Below are positions 56,550 to 64,000 of a stretch of DNA of 64,000 nt, in pieces. The position numbers and the translations under genes were made by a program. The stretch covers positions 2,191,001-2,255,000 of the forward strand of contig NZ_CP081297.1 in the NCBI RefSeq assembly GCF_019711355.1, read 5' to 3'. The DNA is from Qipengyuania psychrotolerans. Lineage in GTDB: Bacteria; Pseudomonadota; Alphaproteobacteria; Sphingomonadales; Sphingomonadaceae. The notes below the pieces were generated by a model that saw only the letters and a program-made list of their open reading frames with translations, was not told where the DNA came from and searched no databases. How positions within the stretch are numbered: the stretch's first letter is position 1; every line of letters begins with the position of its first letter.

Positions 56550-58559
56550 TCACGAAAAAACCTCGGCTTGCCCACCTCGGTAGGTCACCCTGTAATTTTG
56601 GCCTTGGCCATCGCTGCCAATTTGGGTGGCCAGCACGCTTGCGCGAATGCGCTCCAGCCTCGGCTCGATTACTGCAAGAGAGTCAGTGAAACCGTGGTTG
56701 CCATTTCTAGAGAGCGCTTCACGGAGTAGATGGAAATCCAATACCGTCTGCGCAGCGTTAACATTTTCACTTCCGCTTGCTTCGAGTTCGAGAATTATGG
56801 AGTCGCCATTCGCGGTGGCTTTTATCCCAAACTTATTCCTAGGGACTTCAATGGTGACCGACCTATCGCTTTCGCGAAGCGTTTCGACCCTTGATCGAAG
56901 AATAGGGAAATAGGTTTCATTCGATCCTTCGGCCTCGGGCAAGACTATCGACAATACAGAACGCTCGATTTCTTTCTCGAGGCGCTTGGATCGATTGGCT
57001 AGGTTCCAAGCATACTGCCAGCGACTGACAAGGCTACAATGCGCTGGCCAACCGTTGGCAGTTGCCACAAGACGGAACATGTAGCGTCCATACCAGCCAA
57101 GGATTCTATTGCGGTAATGCAATTCGGACTTGCCCGCGTTTGGGTCGAGCGCATTGGAAACTGCTTGCTCTAATTTGGTATCGAATTCAGTCCAGTGTGA
57201 TGCGAAACCAGGCCACTCTGCTTTTATCAGCTCGCTTGGCAGCTTGCCGTCTTCTATGCCTGTGAGCCGGTCAAGCAGCGTATTATACTCTGAACCGGAA
57301 CTCGGCCCAAAGTCTTTCAGGGGATCGATAGATCTGATGGCGTGGAGGGCATCGTTGTCAATTGTTGCCCAGTCGAAGTTTTCGCTCGGCAATGTGATTT
57401 GCGATTTTAGAACTCCAGCGTCAAAAAGCACCATATGGGTCCGCAAGCTCGCCAACGCCATCATTGCAGCGAGATGCTCCTTAGGGTCAGCCGAGCTAGC
57501 TTCGTCGGCTTTCTGACCTAGCCATTTTGCTAGTCGCTGGTAGGAAGCAGGTGTTGATGAGCCGACAAGTGCGTGGCTGAAGAACGCCCACAAATCTCGA
57601 TATGTGAAGTGCGAACCAGCAAGTATTTCTGCGCCTCTGAATACAGCACATAACGCTCCCGCCGCCTTAGGCCTTGCAAGAACTTCTGCATTCGCCCGGA
57701 TGGGATCGAGAGAGTTCTCGGCAACCCCTGCAAGAAACGAAGCTGCTGCCTTCGATAAAGGCCCGGCAAAGGCGGCATCGCCTCCGGCCTCGTGATCTCG
57801 TCCCAGAATAGGGGACAGCGCAAGTTGTTTCGCTTCCAAAGGTGAGGAGAGACCGCTGCTAGCACTGCCGCTCCCCTCGCTGCTTTCGAGTAAAGAAAGA
57901 TAGTCCATGAAGACAACATGGATAGACGCGATAGCTTCGGCATCCTGAGACAGCCGCGCGAAGCGATAATGGCCTTTGTCAACCTTTTCGCATTCGATTT
58001 GGGTGCCGTCAGCTGGCCAACTTCCCGTGGCAGAGAGCAACCACTTGATTACGGAATCTTGGATGCCGCCGCCGCTGAGGCCTTGCTTGGCCTCCCCGAT
58101 CAATACCCCGCGATTTACACAGGCGAGCAAGTAGCTTTGCGAAGAAATTGCATTGGAGATTTCCTCTGCTAGCGGCCCCTCCTCAGTAGCCTCCTCAGGG
58201 GGAATGGTCGCATCATTGACGACTGTGAGGTGACTACCCTTCGGCAACTTGAATTCATACTTGCGTTGCGAGAAGCGGGAGGCCGGCGTGATCCTTGTGG
58301 CCTTGACCTGAGAAAGAAAATCTCTGGCCAGCTCCGACTTCCCATTGCCCGCCCCACCGACCAAAAAAACTAAGGTGGCGGGCCCATCGCTTTGGGGCCC
58401 GCCTGAATTACATTCGACCGCCAATGCATCACAGGCCTCTTTGGCCATGGGTGGATAGTCGCCAATGGGCCAGTCGACTCCAGTCTTCGGAGAAAATGGC
58501 GCGGTCGCCGCACCTATGCCCCCATAGCTGCGCTCTAATATCCAATCCGGGTGTTCCAA
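56550..58559 (-). CDS. P-loop ATPase, first gene of the ATPase module (DptF-like position)
   Basis: This 669-residue protein has Walker A GGAGNGKS at residues 68-75 in LVFLVGGAGNGKSELARDFL. It contains HVVFMDYLSLLES, a possible Walker B-like strand. The rest is helical and not recognised. DptF proteins also carry an N-terminal P-loop followed by a long helical part, though they are usually shorter (about 500-550). The start is a TTG at 58559 (MEHPDWILERSYGGIG). GGAG lies ten bases before it, and the only nearby upstream ATG is out of frame. It heads the six-gene operon, diverging from the kinase-helicase gene. The ATPase call is good; the DptF analogy is inference. Confidence 0.8.
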   Translation of the reverse strand: MEHPDWILERSYGGIGAATAPFSPKTGVDWPIGDYPPMAKEACDALAVECNSGGPQSDGPATLVFLVGGAGNGKSELARDFLSQVKATRITPASRFSQRKYEFKLPKGSHLTVVNDATIPPEEATEEGPLAEEISNAISSQSYLLACVNRGVLIGEAKQGLSGGGIQDSVIKWLLSATGSWPADGTQIECEKVDKGHYRFARLSQDAEAIASIHVVFMDYLSLLESSEGSGSASSGLSSPLEAKQLALSPILGRDHEAGGDAAFAGPLSKAAASFLAGVAENSLDPIRANAEVLARPKAAGALCAVFRGAEILAGSHFTYRDLWAFFSHALVGSSTPASYQRLAKWLGQKADEASSADPKEHLAAMMALASLRTHMVLFDAGVLKSQITLPSENFDWATIDNDALHAIRSIDPLKDFGPSSGSEYNTLLDRLTGIEDGKLPSELIKAEWPGFASHWTEFDTKLEQAVSNALDPNAGKSELHYRNRILGWYGRYMFRLVATANGWPAHCSLVSRWQYAWNLANRSKRLEKEIERSVLSIVLPEAEGSNETYFPILRSRVETLRESDRSVTIEVPRNKFGIKATANGDSIILELEASGSENVNAAQTVLDFHLLREALSRNGNHGFTDSLAVIEPRLERIRASVLATQIGSDGQGQNYRVTYRGGQAEVFS

Positions 58560-59046
58560 AGCGCTACCACTCCTCTCGCCAGCATGTGGACTAGCATTTG
58601 ATTCCAGGAAATGTCGATATGTTAGATGTAGTTAAGACGCCGATAAATCTTCCGCCTCAAACCAACCAGCTTCTGAGACCTTGATTTGGGGGGGCTATTT
58701 CTCGACCCCTCGAGCCCTGACAAGACGTTGCGATTCGATGAGGCGCTAGCCATCCTGACGCTCGCGGGGCTCCGGGCAAGCCCCCCCCCTGTTGTCCGAA
58801 ACCCCTTGCCCCTCCGGCTCGGATGCCTCGTGTGCAAAGCTGGGGTGGCGCGCCACAATCAGCTTCAACAGTGTAAATTGGGCCGATTGCAGACTGTCAA
58901 CTATACATGACCGATATCTAGTGAGCAGACCTGATGCGTCGAAAAACTAACTAAGGTTGTGAAAATTTGGCAATTATTTACCAAACTCTCATTGAATTTA
59001 TTCGCCTGTCCGTTGAATAAGGCCTACTTAAAGTGGGAGGGTTTGA
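58560..59046. promoter_or_regulatory. Divergent regulatory gap between the two defence operons, with homopolymer tracts
   Basis: This 487-base region contains no convincing gene. GGAG for the minus-strand operon lies near 58570 and GGGAGGG for the plus-strand operon at 59034-59040. It contains seven G in a row (58688-58694) and nine C in a row (58781-58789), tracts prone to slippage. Short frames across it (for example 58686-58910, plus) lack a start context. Both promoters must lie here, but I cannot assign their boxes with confidence. Confidence 0.5.
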
Positions 59047-62000
59047 GTGCGCTTTATTGATGGCCGATACCTTGTTGACACGAGCTGGGGTCCGCACAAG
59101 GGGCAGCTGAGTAGTGTATTCAAGGCTGTAGATTCGAGCGATCAGATGCGGGACGTCGCGATAAAGCTCTTTGATAGGGCGGCATTCGATCAGCCCACTG
59201 TCGCCGAAGGCTTTAATCGGGAATGGAAAAGCTTTGAGAAGCTAACCAGTCACGACAACATTGCGAAACTATTAGACGCGGGTATCGACGAGGAAACAGG
59301 AGCAAGGTTCCTCGTGCTGAATTGGTATGCTGAGGACCTTGACGCCCTAATCAATGAAACATCTGGAATGCAGTGGGGCCAATTTTGGGAAAGCCTCGGT
59401 CGCCCTATACTCGATGCCCTCGTCTTCGCCTACAAGCAGGGCATTCTCCATCGTGACGTCAAGCCATCGAATATCCTCCTCGACGAAAGCCGTAGGCCGA
59501 AGGTTACAGATTTTGGCATCGCGAAATTTCGGCAATATTCACGACCAGGGGTAACGCTAGCCTCCTTCAAGACAGTTCCATATGGGCCGCCTGAGGACGA
59601 AGAATTCTCGGGTGAGACGAGGGACGTATTCTCCTTTGCTGCATTGTGTCTCGAGTGCGTGACAGCAAAGCGCCTAGAGTCATACGAAGACGTTTACGAA
59701 AGCCTTCACACTGCTGACATACCGCCAGAAATCAGAGACGTATTTGCGATAGCCTTGGCAGGCAGCCCTAAAGATCGTCATGCAAATATCGAAATACTTG
59801 CTGCTTCGCTTGAGCGTGAAATCAGGCGCAGCGAGGCAGCGATGGCCACCGCGTATCGGGTCCCAATCTCGATAACCAATTCGGTTAAAGACTCATTGAA
59901 GGCGCTTCGGCAGCTCGATAGTGATGCTGCCGCAGAGGGAATGGCTTTCCAGATCCTTCAGGAGGGCTGCGCATTCGAAACGATTGCAGCCCAAAATGAC
60001 GAAAAACACATAGGCCTTCTCGCGGCCGAATTTTTCTTCCGCGCAGTGCCGAATTGGCAGAACAATTCACTGACATTGATTGCCGTGGCTCAGCAGCCCC
60101 CTTCACAACTCGATCGAAGACGCGAGAAGGCGTGGTCTCCGCTAGTGAAGTTCTCGCCCCAAAGTGTCCATAATTCGCCTGAAGAGTTCAACAGGTTCGT
60201 TGACGATTTCGCTGAGTTTGAAACCAATAGAAAAATCCGGGCGGCAAAATCTGACGAGGAGAAGCTGTTCAATCACTGGTCATCTCTTCTGCACTTCAAG
60301 GAAAAGCTAGATACTGAACTCGCCGGAAAGATCACCTTCAAGAAAAGTGCGATTGAGGGCCAGCGCCTTCGGCTAAGCTATGTGGAAGACGTAGCGGACG
60401 AGGCCGTAGGCCAAAACCGCATTGTACGCCTACAAAATGGCGGTGTGATCGCTGGTGAGATCGAGAGGATTACGCCAGACGAAGTCATCCTATATTGCCC
60501 CCGCTCGCAGGACCTATCTCAAGTGCCGCAGCGTGGTGTCTTGGAGTTGGACAATCGTTTAGCCCGTACTGCATTTAAGCGACAGAAAGAGGCATTGGAC
60601 AGCGTCCGCTTCAGACGGAACGCAAGACCGGACCTTAAAGATATTCTGATTGGTCAAGCGACTCCACGCCCTCCAGTACCAAGAGATATTGAGTTTTTCC
60701 AAAAGCGTTTGGATGAAGACAAGAAAGCTGGTCTGAGGGCGGCGATAGCAAGCCGTGACATCGTCGTCGTAGAGGGGCCTCCGGGAACAGGGAAAACAAA
60801 GTTCATCACTGAATTGGTGGCCCAAAGCCTAGCAGATCCAGATATCGAGCGAGTTCTAATATCCTCTCAAACGCACGTGGCGCTGGACCACGCATTTGCG
60901 GCGATTGAGAAGCTAGCGGAACGCGAGAACATAGCCTTCGATGCTGTCCGCATTGCCCGCCCTGACGACGAGCGTGTATCAAGAGATGTCGAGCATCTAC
61001 TTCTGCAAAAAAGGGTTGATAATTGGCTTTCCAAGGCGATGTCCCGATCGGAGGAATTCCTCTTAGAATGGGCCGCCAGCAATAACATCTCGCCTGAAGA
61101 TGTTCGCACTGGTCTAGCGCTTGGTGATCTCAGAAAATCAATGATAGCTAGGGATCTTCTTCGCGAGGACGCGAAATCTCTTGCTAGCGAACTTGATGCG
61201 TTGCTCGAGGCCAAAAAGGTTCAAAAGCAACAAACCCTCAAAGCGGCTGAATTCACCAAAACTAATGATGACATACGGGCGCTGCGCGAAAGGCTCGATG
61301 TGGTCGAATCCGAGCTTCCAATCGCCGAGCATCGGTTTTCCAAAGCCTTCGAGAAAGCGAAATCTCTGCCCCAGCTAGATGGGCAGATCGATAATATGAC
61401 ACCGGAGGAAATGGGCGAATTGGCCGAAGATTTCCTGATGCATTCAGAAGCCGGTCAACAGTACGGGAAATTGCTGCGATTAGCCGAAGAGTGGAGGCAA
61501 AGGTTCGGCCACTCAAGTGATTTCCATGGAGCTTACATCAGTGAGTGCAACTTCGTGGGTGGAACTTGCCTTGGCGTGGCAGCAAGCGCGATGCAATCGG
61601 TTGAGTTTGACCTTTGCATCGTCGACGAGGCGTCGAAAGCATCTCCGACTGAAATATTGGTGCCAATGGCAAAGGCGAAACGATGGGTAATTGTGGGCGA
61701 TCCAAATCAGCTTCCACCCTACTCCGACGCTAGTCCAGAAGCTCGAAAATTGCTTGCTCAAGACGGCCTAACAAAGGGCGATTTGCGCAGAACTCTGCTG
61801 GATCATCTTATTTCGACGGTCCCAGAGGACTGCCGGCTAAGTTTGAATACGCAGCATCGCATGACACGTGCGATCGGTGATCTCGTGAGTGAATGCTTTT
61901 ATGATCGAAGACTCAATTCGGTGAACGAGGATACATGCGAATATCTCGTGAAAGCTCACGCGATGCCGAAGCCCGTGACCTGGTTCGATACTGGCGGCCT

Positions 62001-62475
62001 GCCAAACTCGAACGAAACCCGACGCCGAGGAACCTTTGTCAATCAGACGGAGGTCAATCAGATAGCGAGCATGCTGCTAAGACTAGAATTGGCCGCGTCG
62101 CAGCGAAAAATGAAATACTCGGTCGCGATCCTCTCTGGTTATGGCGGGCAGGTCGAGGCAATCGAGAGGATGCTGGACACCTATCGAAAACGCTGCCGAA
62201 CGCTAGAGATTGAGGTCGGGACCGTTGACTCTTTTCAAGGGAAGGAGGCGGACGTTGCTATTTATTCCGTGACCCGGAGCAACGACGCTGGTGAAATTGG
62301 CTTCTTGAAGGAGCGTGAGCGGCTCAACGTGGCGCTGTCGCGGGCAAAGATTGGCCTCGCGATCTTCGGGAATTTGGACTTTTGCCGAGAAACGAGTGGA
62401 AGGAATCCTTTTCAGGCGGTGATCCGATACATTGAAGACAATCCAGATGACTGCGCGGTGGAGGAACTTCAGTGA
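59047..62475 (+). CDS. Ser/Thr protein kinase fused to SF1 (UPF1/DNA2-like) helicase
   Basis: This is a 1142-residue fusion. The N-terminal kinase domain (residues about 5-265) has the ATP-lysine K40 in DVAIKLFD, the catalytic loop HRDVKPSN (135-142), DFG (155-157) and PPE (181-183), so it looks active. A middle region (about 280-560) is not recognised. The helicase follows, with Walker A GPPGTGKT (577-584), VDEASKASP (859-867), GDPNQLPPY, QHRM, and motifs V/VI VDSFQGKEADVAIYSVTRS and LNVALSRAK. A long coiled-coil insertion (about 690-830) lies inside motor domain 1, as in UPF1/DNA2-type enzymes. The start GTG 59047 has GGGAGGG six bases upstream. It overlaps the PLD gene by one base. Confidence 0.9.
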   Translation: MRFIDGRYLVDTSWGPHKGQLSSVFKAVDSSDQMRDVAIKLFDRAAFDQPTVAEGFNREWKSFEKLTSHDNIAKLLDAGIDEETGARFLVLNWYAEDLDALINETSGMQWGQFWESLGRPILDALVFAYKQGILHRDVKPSNILLDESRRPKVTDFGIAKFRQYSRPGVTLASFKTVPYGPPEDEEFSGETRDVFSFAALCLECVTAKRLESYEDVYESLHTADIPPEIRDVFAIALAGSPKDRHANIEILAASLEREIRRSEAAMATAYRVPISITNSVKDSLKALRQLDSDAAAEGMAFQILQEGCAFETIAAQNDEKHIGLLAAEFFFRAVPNWQNNSLTLIAVAQQPPSQLDRRREKAWSPLVKFSPQSVHNSPEEFNRFVDDFAEFETNRKIRAAKSDEEKLFNHWSSLLHFKEKLDTELAGKITFKKSAIEGQRLRLSYVEDVADEAVGQNRIVRLQNGGVIAGEIERITPDEVILYCPRSQDLSQVPQRGVLELDNRLARTAFKRQKEALDSVRFRRNARPDLKDILIGQATPRPPVPRDIEFFQKRLDEDKKAGLRAAIASRDIVVVEGPPGTGKTKFITELVAQSLADPDIERVLISSQTHVALDHAFAAIEKLAERENIAFDAVRIARPDDERVSRDVEHLLLQKRVDNWLSKAMSRSEEFLLEWAASNNISPEDVRTGLALGDLRKSMIARDLLREDAKSLASELDALLEAKKVQKQQTLKAAEFTKTNDDIRALRERLDVVESELPIAEHRFSKAFEKAKSLPQLDGQIDNMTPEEMGELAEDFLMHSEAGQQYGKLLRLAEEWRQRFGHSSDFHGAYISECNFVGGTCLGVAASAMQSVEFDLCIVDEASKASPTEILVPMAKAKRWVIVGDPNQLPPYSDASPEARKLLAQDGLTKGDLRRTLLDHLISTVPEDCRLSLNTQHRMTRAIGDLVSECFYDRRLNSVNEDTCEYLVKAHAMPKPVTWFDTGGLPNSNETRRRGTFVNQTEVNQIASMLLRLELAASQRKMKYSVAILSGYGGQVEAIERMLDTYRKRCRTLEIEVGTVDSFQGKEADVAIYSVTRSNDAGEIGFLKERERLNVALSRAKIGLAIFGNLDFCRETSGRNPFQAVIRYIEDNPDDCAVEELQ

Positions 62476-63842
62476 TGTCTCCAGAGGAAATCGCTCAACA
62501 GCATGATGACCGCCCTGGTTATAGGGTCGTCGACTTTGAAGAGGTCGGCCTGCCGGTTTACAAGATTAGGTCTATTGTTCTGACCCTAGAGCCTAAGGCG
62601 TTTTCGGCGATCGAAGAATTCGTGCTTCGAACAATTGAAGCGGGCCTGACCGATCCTCAGGAGATCGCCGCGTTCCTCGGTTTGGCGACTACCCTAGTTG
62701 AGGCCACAGCCTCAACCCTCCTGCGCGAGGACTCTGTCAAAGTAAACTCAGACGGCACCCTCTCGCTAACCGAGAAAAGCCGTTCGATCTTGCAGGGGGA
62801 GAAACTCAAAGCGCCTCGAGAGCAAGCGCTAATCTTCTGGTTCGATGGATTGACGAGGAAGCCAATAGAACCACCTCATGCTTTGGAGCCGCGCTACCTC
62901 AAAGAACGGGGAATGCGCGAAATTCGGCCTTATCCGTCCAACCGACCAGAGGCCGACGAGATTGACGCAGAGCAGCTGCAGAAGGTCCTGCCGGGCGGGA
63001 AATCAAAGCGGGTCCAATCTCCAGACATTCTTCAGGTCCAGTCTGTTGAGAGGGCCTATATGCACTTTGTGCCGGCCACGGCGCTTATTTTTAGATCGGA
63101 TACTAAATCAGAGATACAGGTGGGCTTCGCTATCGACGGCAGGCTCTCGAAAGAACATGAGGCTGCATTTGCCAATTCCGACGGTCCCCAAAAGTCGGGA
63201 ATGGAATCCGCCATCCTTAAGGCAACTGCTGAAAAGGATCAGAGCGGTTTGAATCTCCCCATTGGGCCACTTCGGGGGCCAAAAGGCAGTGCGATTCAGC
63301 GCAGGCAGGATGCCGCAGAGCGTTTTAGATCGAAGTTTGCTGATGGCGACCAAAAGTCTTCTGGTGCTGCAAGCGCCGGAGTGGATATGGTATCAGTTTA
63401 TGAGCACCCTGAGTTATTGCGCGATGCTATTCAGTCCAGCCGCCGAAGACTAATCATAGTTTCACCATGGATCACACCCGCGGTGGTAGATCGAACCTTC
63501 ATGGAGAAGTTGAAAAACCTCATTTCTTCGGGGGTCAAGGTTTACATAGGCTATGGGCTAGGCGACGATCGCAACTTCCCCAAGCTGGAAAACCAGCTCG
63601 ATGAGCTCGCCAAGAGCAACAAGAATTTTACACTCGCGAGGCTTGGAGATACCCACGCGAAGATACTGATCAAAGATGACGAGTATCTCGTCACAACAAG
63701 CTTCAATTGGCTCTCATTCAGAGGCGACCCGAGACGAGCGTTTAGGGAAGAATGGGGGATGAAAGTTACAATACGCGATCAGGTAAATGCTGCTGCAGAT
63801 AAATTTGTGCGTCGCATCTCCAGATCCGGAGAACGCGGGTGA
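62475..63842 (+). CDS. PLD-family nuclease with N-terminal winged-helix region
   Basis: This is a 455-residue protein. Residues about 35-105 (DPQEIAAFLGLATTLVEATASTLLREDSVKVNSDGTLSLTEKS) look like a winged helix. The C-terminal domain has one complete PLD motif with His394, Lys396 and Asp401 in DTHAKILIKDDEYLVTTSFNW. Single-site PLD proteins act as dimers and are often nucleases in defence loci. LIIVSPWITPAVVDRTFMEKL opens the domain. The ATG 62475 shares one base with the helicase stop (TGATG); a GTG directly before it is the alternative. The stop overlaps the next gene by four bases. It is the likely DNA-cutting partner of the helicase. Confidence 0.87.
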   Translation: MSPEEIAQQHDDRPGYRVVDFEEVGLPVYKIRSIVLTLEPKAFSAIEEFVLRTIEAGLTDPQEIAAFLGLATTLVEATASTLLREDSVKVNSDGTLSLTEKSRSILQGEKLKAPREQALIFWFDGLTRKPIEPPHALEPRYLKERGMREIRPYPSNRPEADEIDAEQLQKVLPGGKSKRVQSPDILQVQSVERAYMHFVPATALIFRSDTKSEIQVGFAIDGRLSKEHEAAFANSDGPQKSGMESAILKATAEKDQSGLNLPIGPLRGPKGSAIQRRQDAAERFRSKFADGDQKSSGAASAGVDMVSVYEHPELLRDAIQSSRRRLIIVSPWITPAVVDRTFMEKLKNLISSGVKVYIGYGLGDDRNFPKLENQLDELAKSNKNFTLARLGDTHAKILIKDDEYLVTTSFNWLSFRGDPRRAFREEWGMKVTIRDQVNAAADKFVRRISRSGERG

Positions 63843-64000
63843 CGGCCTTGCGCTATTGGGCATTGAGCCGGTGTGGACTGCGCGCCGAAAATCAAGATGC
63901 CTGTGTCGCACCGGGCCTTGGCCTAGTAGAAGAAAACACCGTTGTTCACGGTGCAATTACACTCTCTTGGGATGGGGAGGTTGTCGCAATCGCAGATGGA
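63839..64000 (+). CDS. PP2C-type protein phosphatase, 5' part
   Basis: The first 54 codons are visible before the window ends. The peptide contains SRCGLRAENQDACVAP and ends at VVAIADG. This reproduces the PP2C opening (G-x-R-x-E-NQDA, then the metal-binding ADG, normally ADGMGG). A phosphatase next to a kinase fusion would reverse its phosphorylation. The start is GTG 63839, overlapping the PLD stop (GTGA). The call rests on two short motifs and is likely but not certain. Confidence 0.8.
   Translation, partial: MTALRYWALSRCGLRAENQDACVAPGLGLVEENTVVHGAITLSWDGEVVAIADG

Noticed and set aside
49441..58559. Naming the three ATPase-module genes dptH, dptG and dptF outright.
   Set aside because: No dnd modification genes are present, the proteins are longer than usual, and only the P-loops are visible by eye. 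The names would overstate the evidence.
58686..58910. A 74-residue plus-strand frame in the divergent regulatory gap.
   Set aside because: No Shine-Dalgarno, it contains a homopolymer tract and shows no family resemblance.
47489..63842. A DISARM locus, because a 5mC methyltransferase, a helicase and a PLD protein are present together.
   Set aside because: The helicase is SF1 UPF1/DNA2-like and fused to a kinase, not the DrmA type, and no DUF1998 (DrmB) protein is visible.
47489..63842. A BREX (Pgl) locus, because of a kinase and large ATPases.
   Set aside because: No PglZ phosphatase-like protein and no PglX-type adenine methyltransferase could be seen.

Overview
The window looks like a chromosomal segment of an alphaproteobacterium of the Sphingomonadales, most likely an Erythrobacteraceae relative. 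This is inferred from G+C-rich coding with strong third-position G/C bias, lineage-typical small families (CC_3452-like, DUF6356, UPF0262), a TonB-dependent receptor paired with a TPR-sulfotransferase, and housekeeping genes of alphaproteobacterial type. No taxonomic search could be run.

Bases 1-14000 are core genome: rpmJ, galE, cytidine deaminase, an LD-carboxypeptidase, dnaB, rpoZ, ftsH and a cardiolipin-synthase-like enzyme, mixed with small lineage-specific lipoproteins and membrane proteins. Bases 14000-19000 hold a TetR-controlled four-gene efflux operon (FtsX-like permease, ABC ATPase, HlyD-like adaptor, NodT-type outer-membrane factor) with two tandem palindromic operators in the tetR/permease gap. 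Bases 19000-26400 carry a tightly overlapping DUF3604 / parvulin / HupE-UreJ operon, exoD, and a catabolic set (CaiB-type transferase or racemase, aldehyde dehydrogenase, MaoC-type hydratase). Bases 26400-37000 hold moaA-moeA-acs, a LuxR-type response regulator, an APH-type kinase with an acyl-CoA dehydrogenase, and the threonine-degradation pair tdh-kbl. Bases 37000-45800 contain a BCCT transporter, a TonB-dependent receptor, a TPR-sulfotransferase, an Lrp/AsnC regulator and a YeiH-type transporter.

From about 45.8 kb to the end the composition changes. G+C is visibly lower, codon choice is more relaxed, and the first 1.3 kb is nearly non-coding and rich in repeats, including a perfect 26-bp inverted repeat. 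What follows looks like a defence island of two divergent operons around a 487-bp regulatory gap. The left operon (minus strand, 58559 to 47115) encodes a P-loop ATPase, an unrecognised 488-aa protein, a giant 1877-aa protein with a C-terminal HerA/FtsK-like ATPase, a Vsr-type endonuclease, a C5-cytosine DNA methyltransferase and a small basic protein. The order and sizes of the first three recall DptF-DptG-DptH, the restriction arm of Dnd phosphorothioation systems, but no dnd modification genes are present in the window. A Dcm/Vsr pair occupies that position instead. The right operon (plus strand, 59047 to beyond the end) encodes a Ser/Thr kinase fused to an SF1 (UPF1/DNA2-like) helicase, a PLD-family nuclease and the start of a PP2C phosphatase, all overlapping by 1-4 bases.

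The working hypothesis is a composite defence locus. A cytosine-methylation mark would replace phosphorothioation as the self signal for a DptFGH-like effector, and next to it sits a kinase/phosphatase-controlled helicase-nuclease module related in logic to TerY-P associated DNA-processing systems. The family calls for the methyltransferase, Vsr, kinase, helicase, PLD and PP2C rest on visible motifs. The DptFGH relationship and the joint function are inference.
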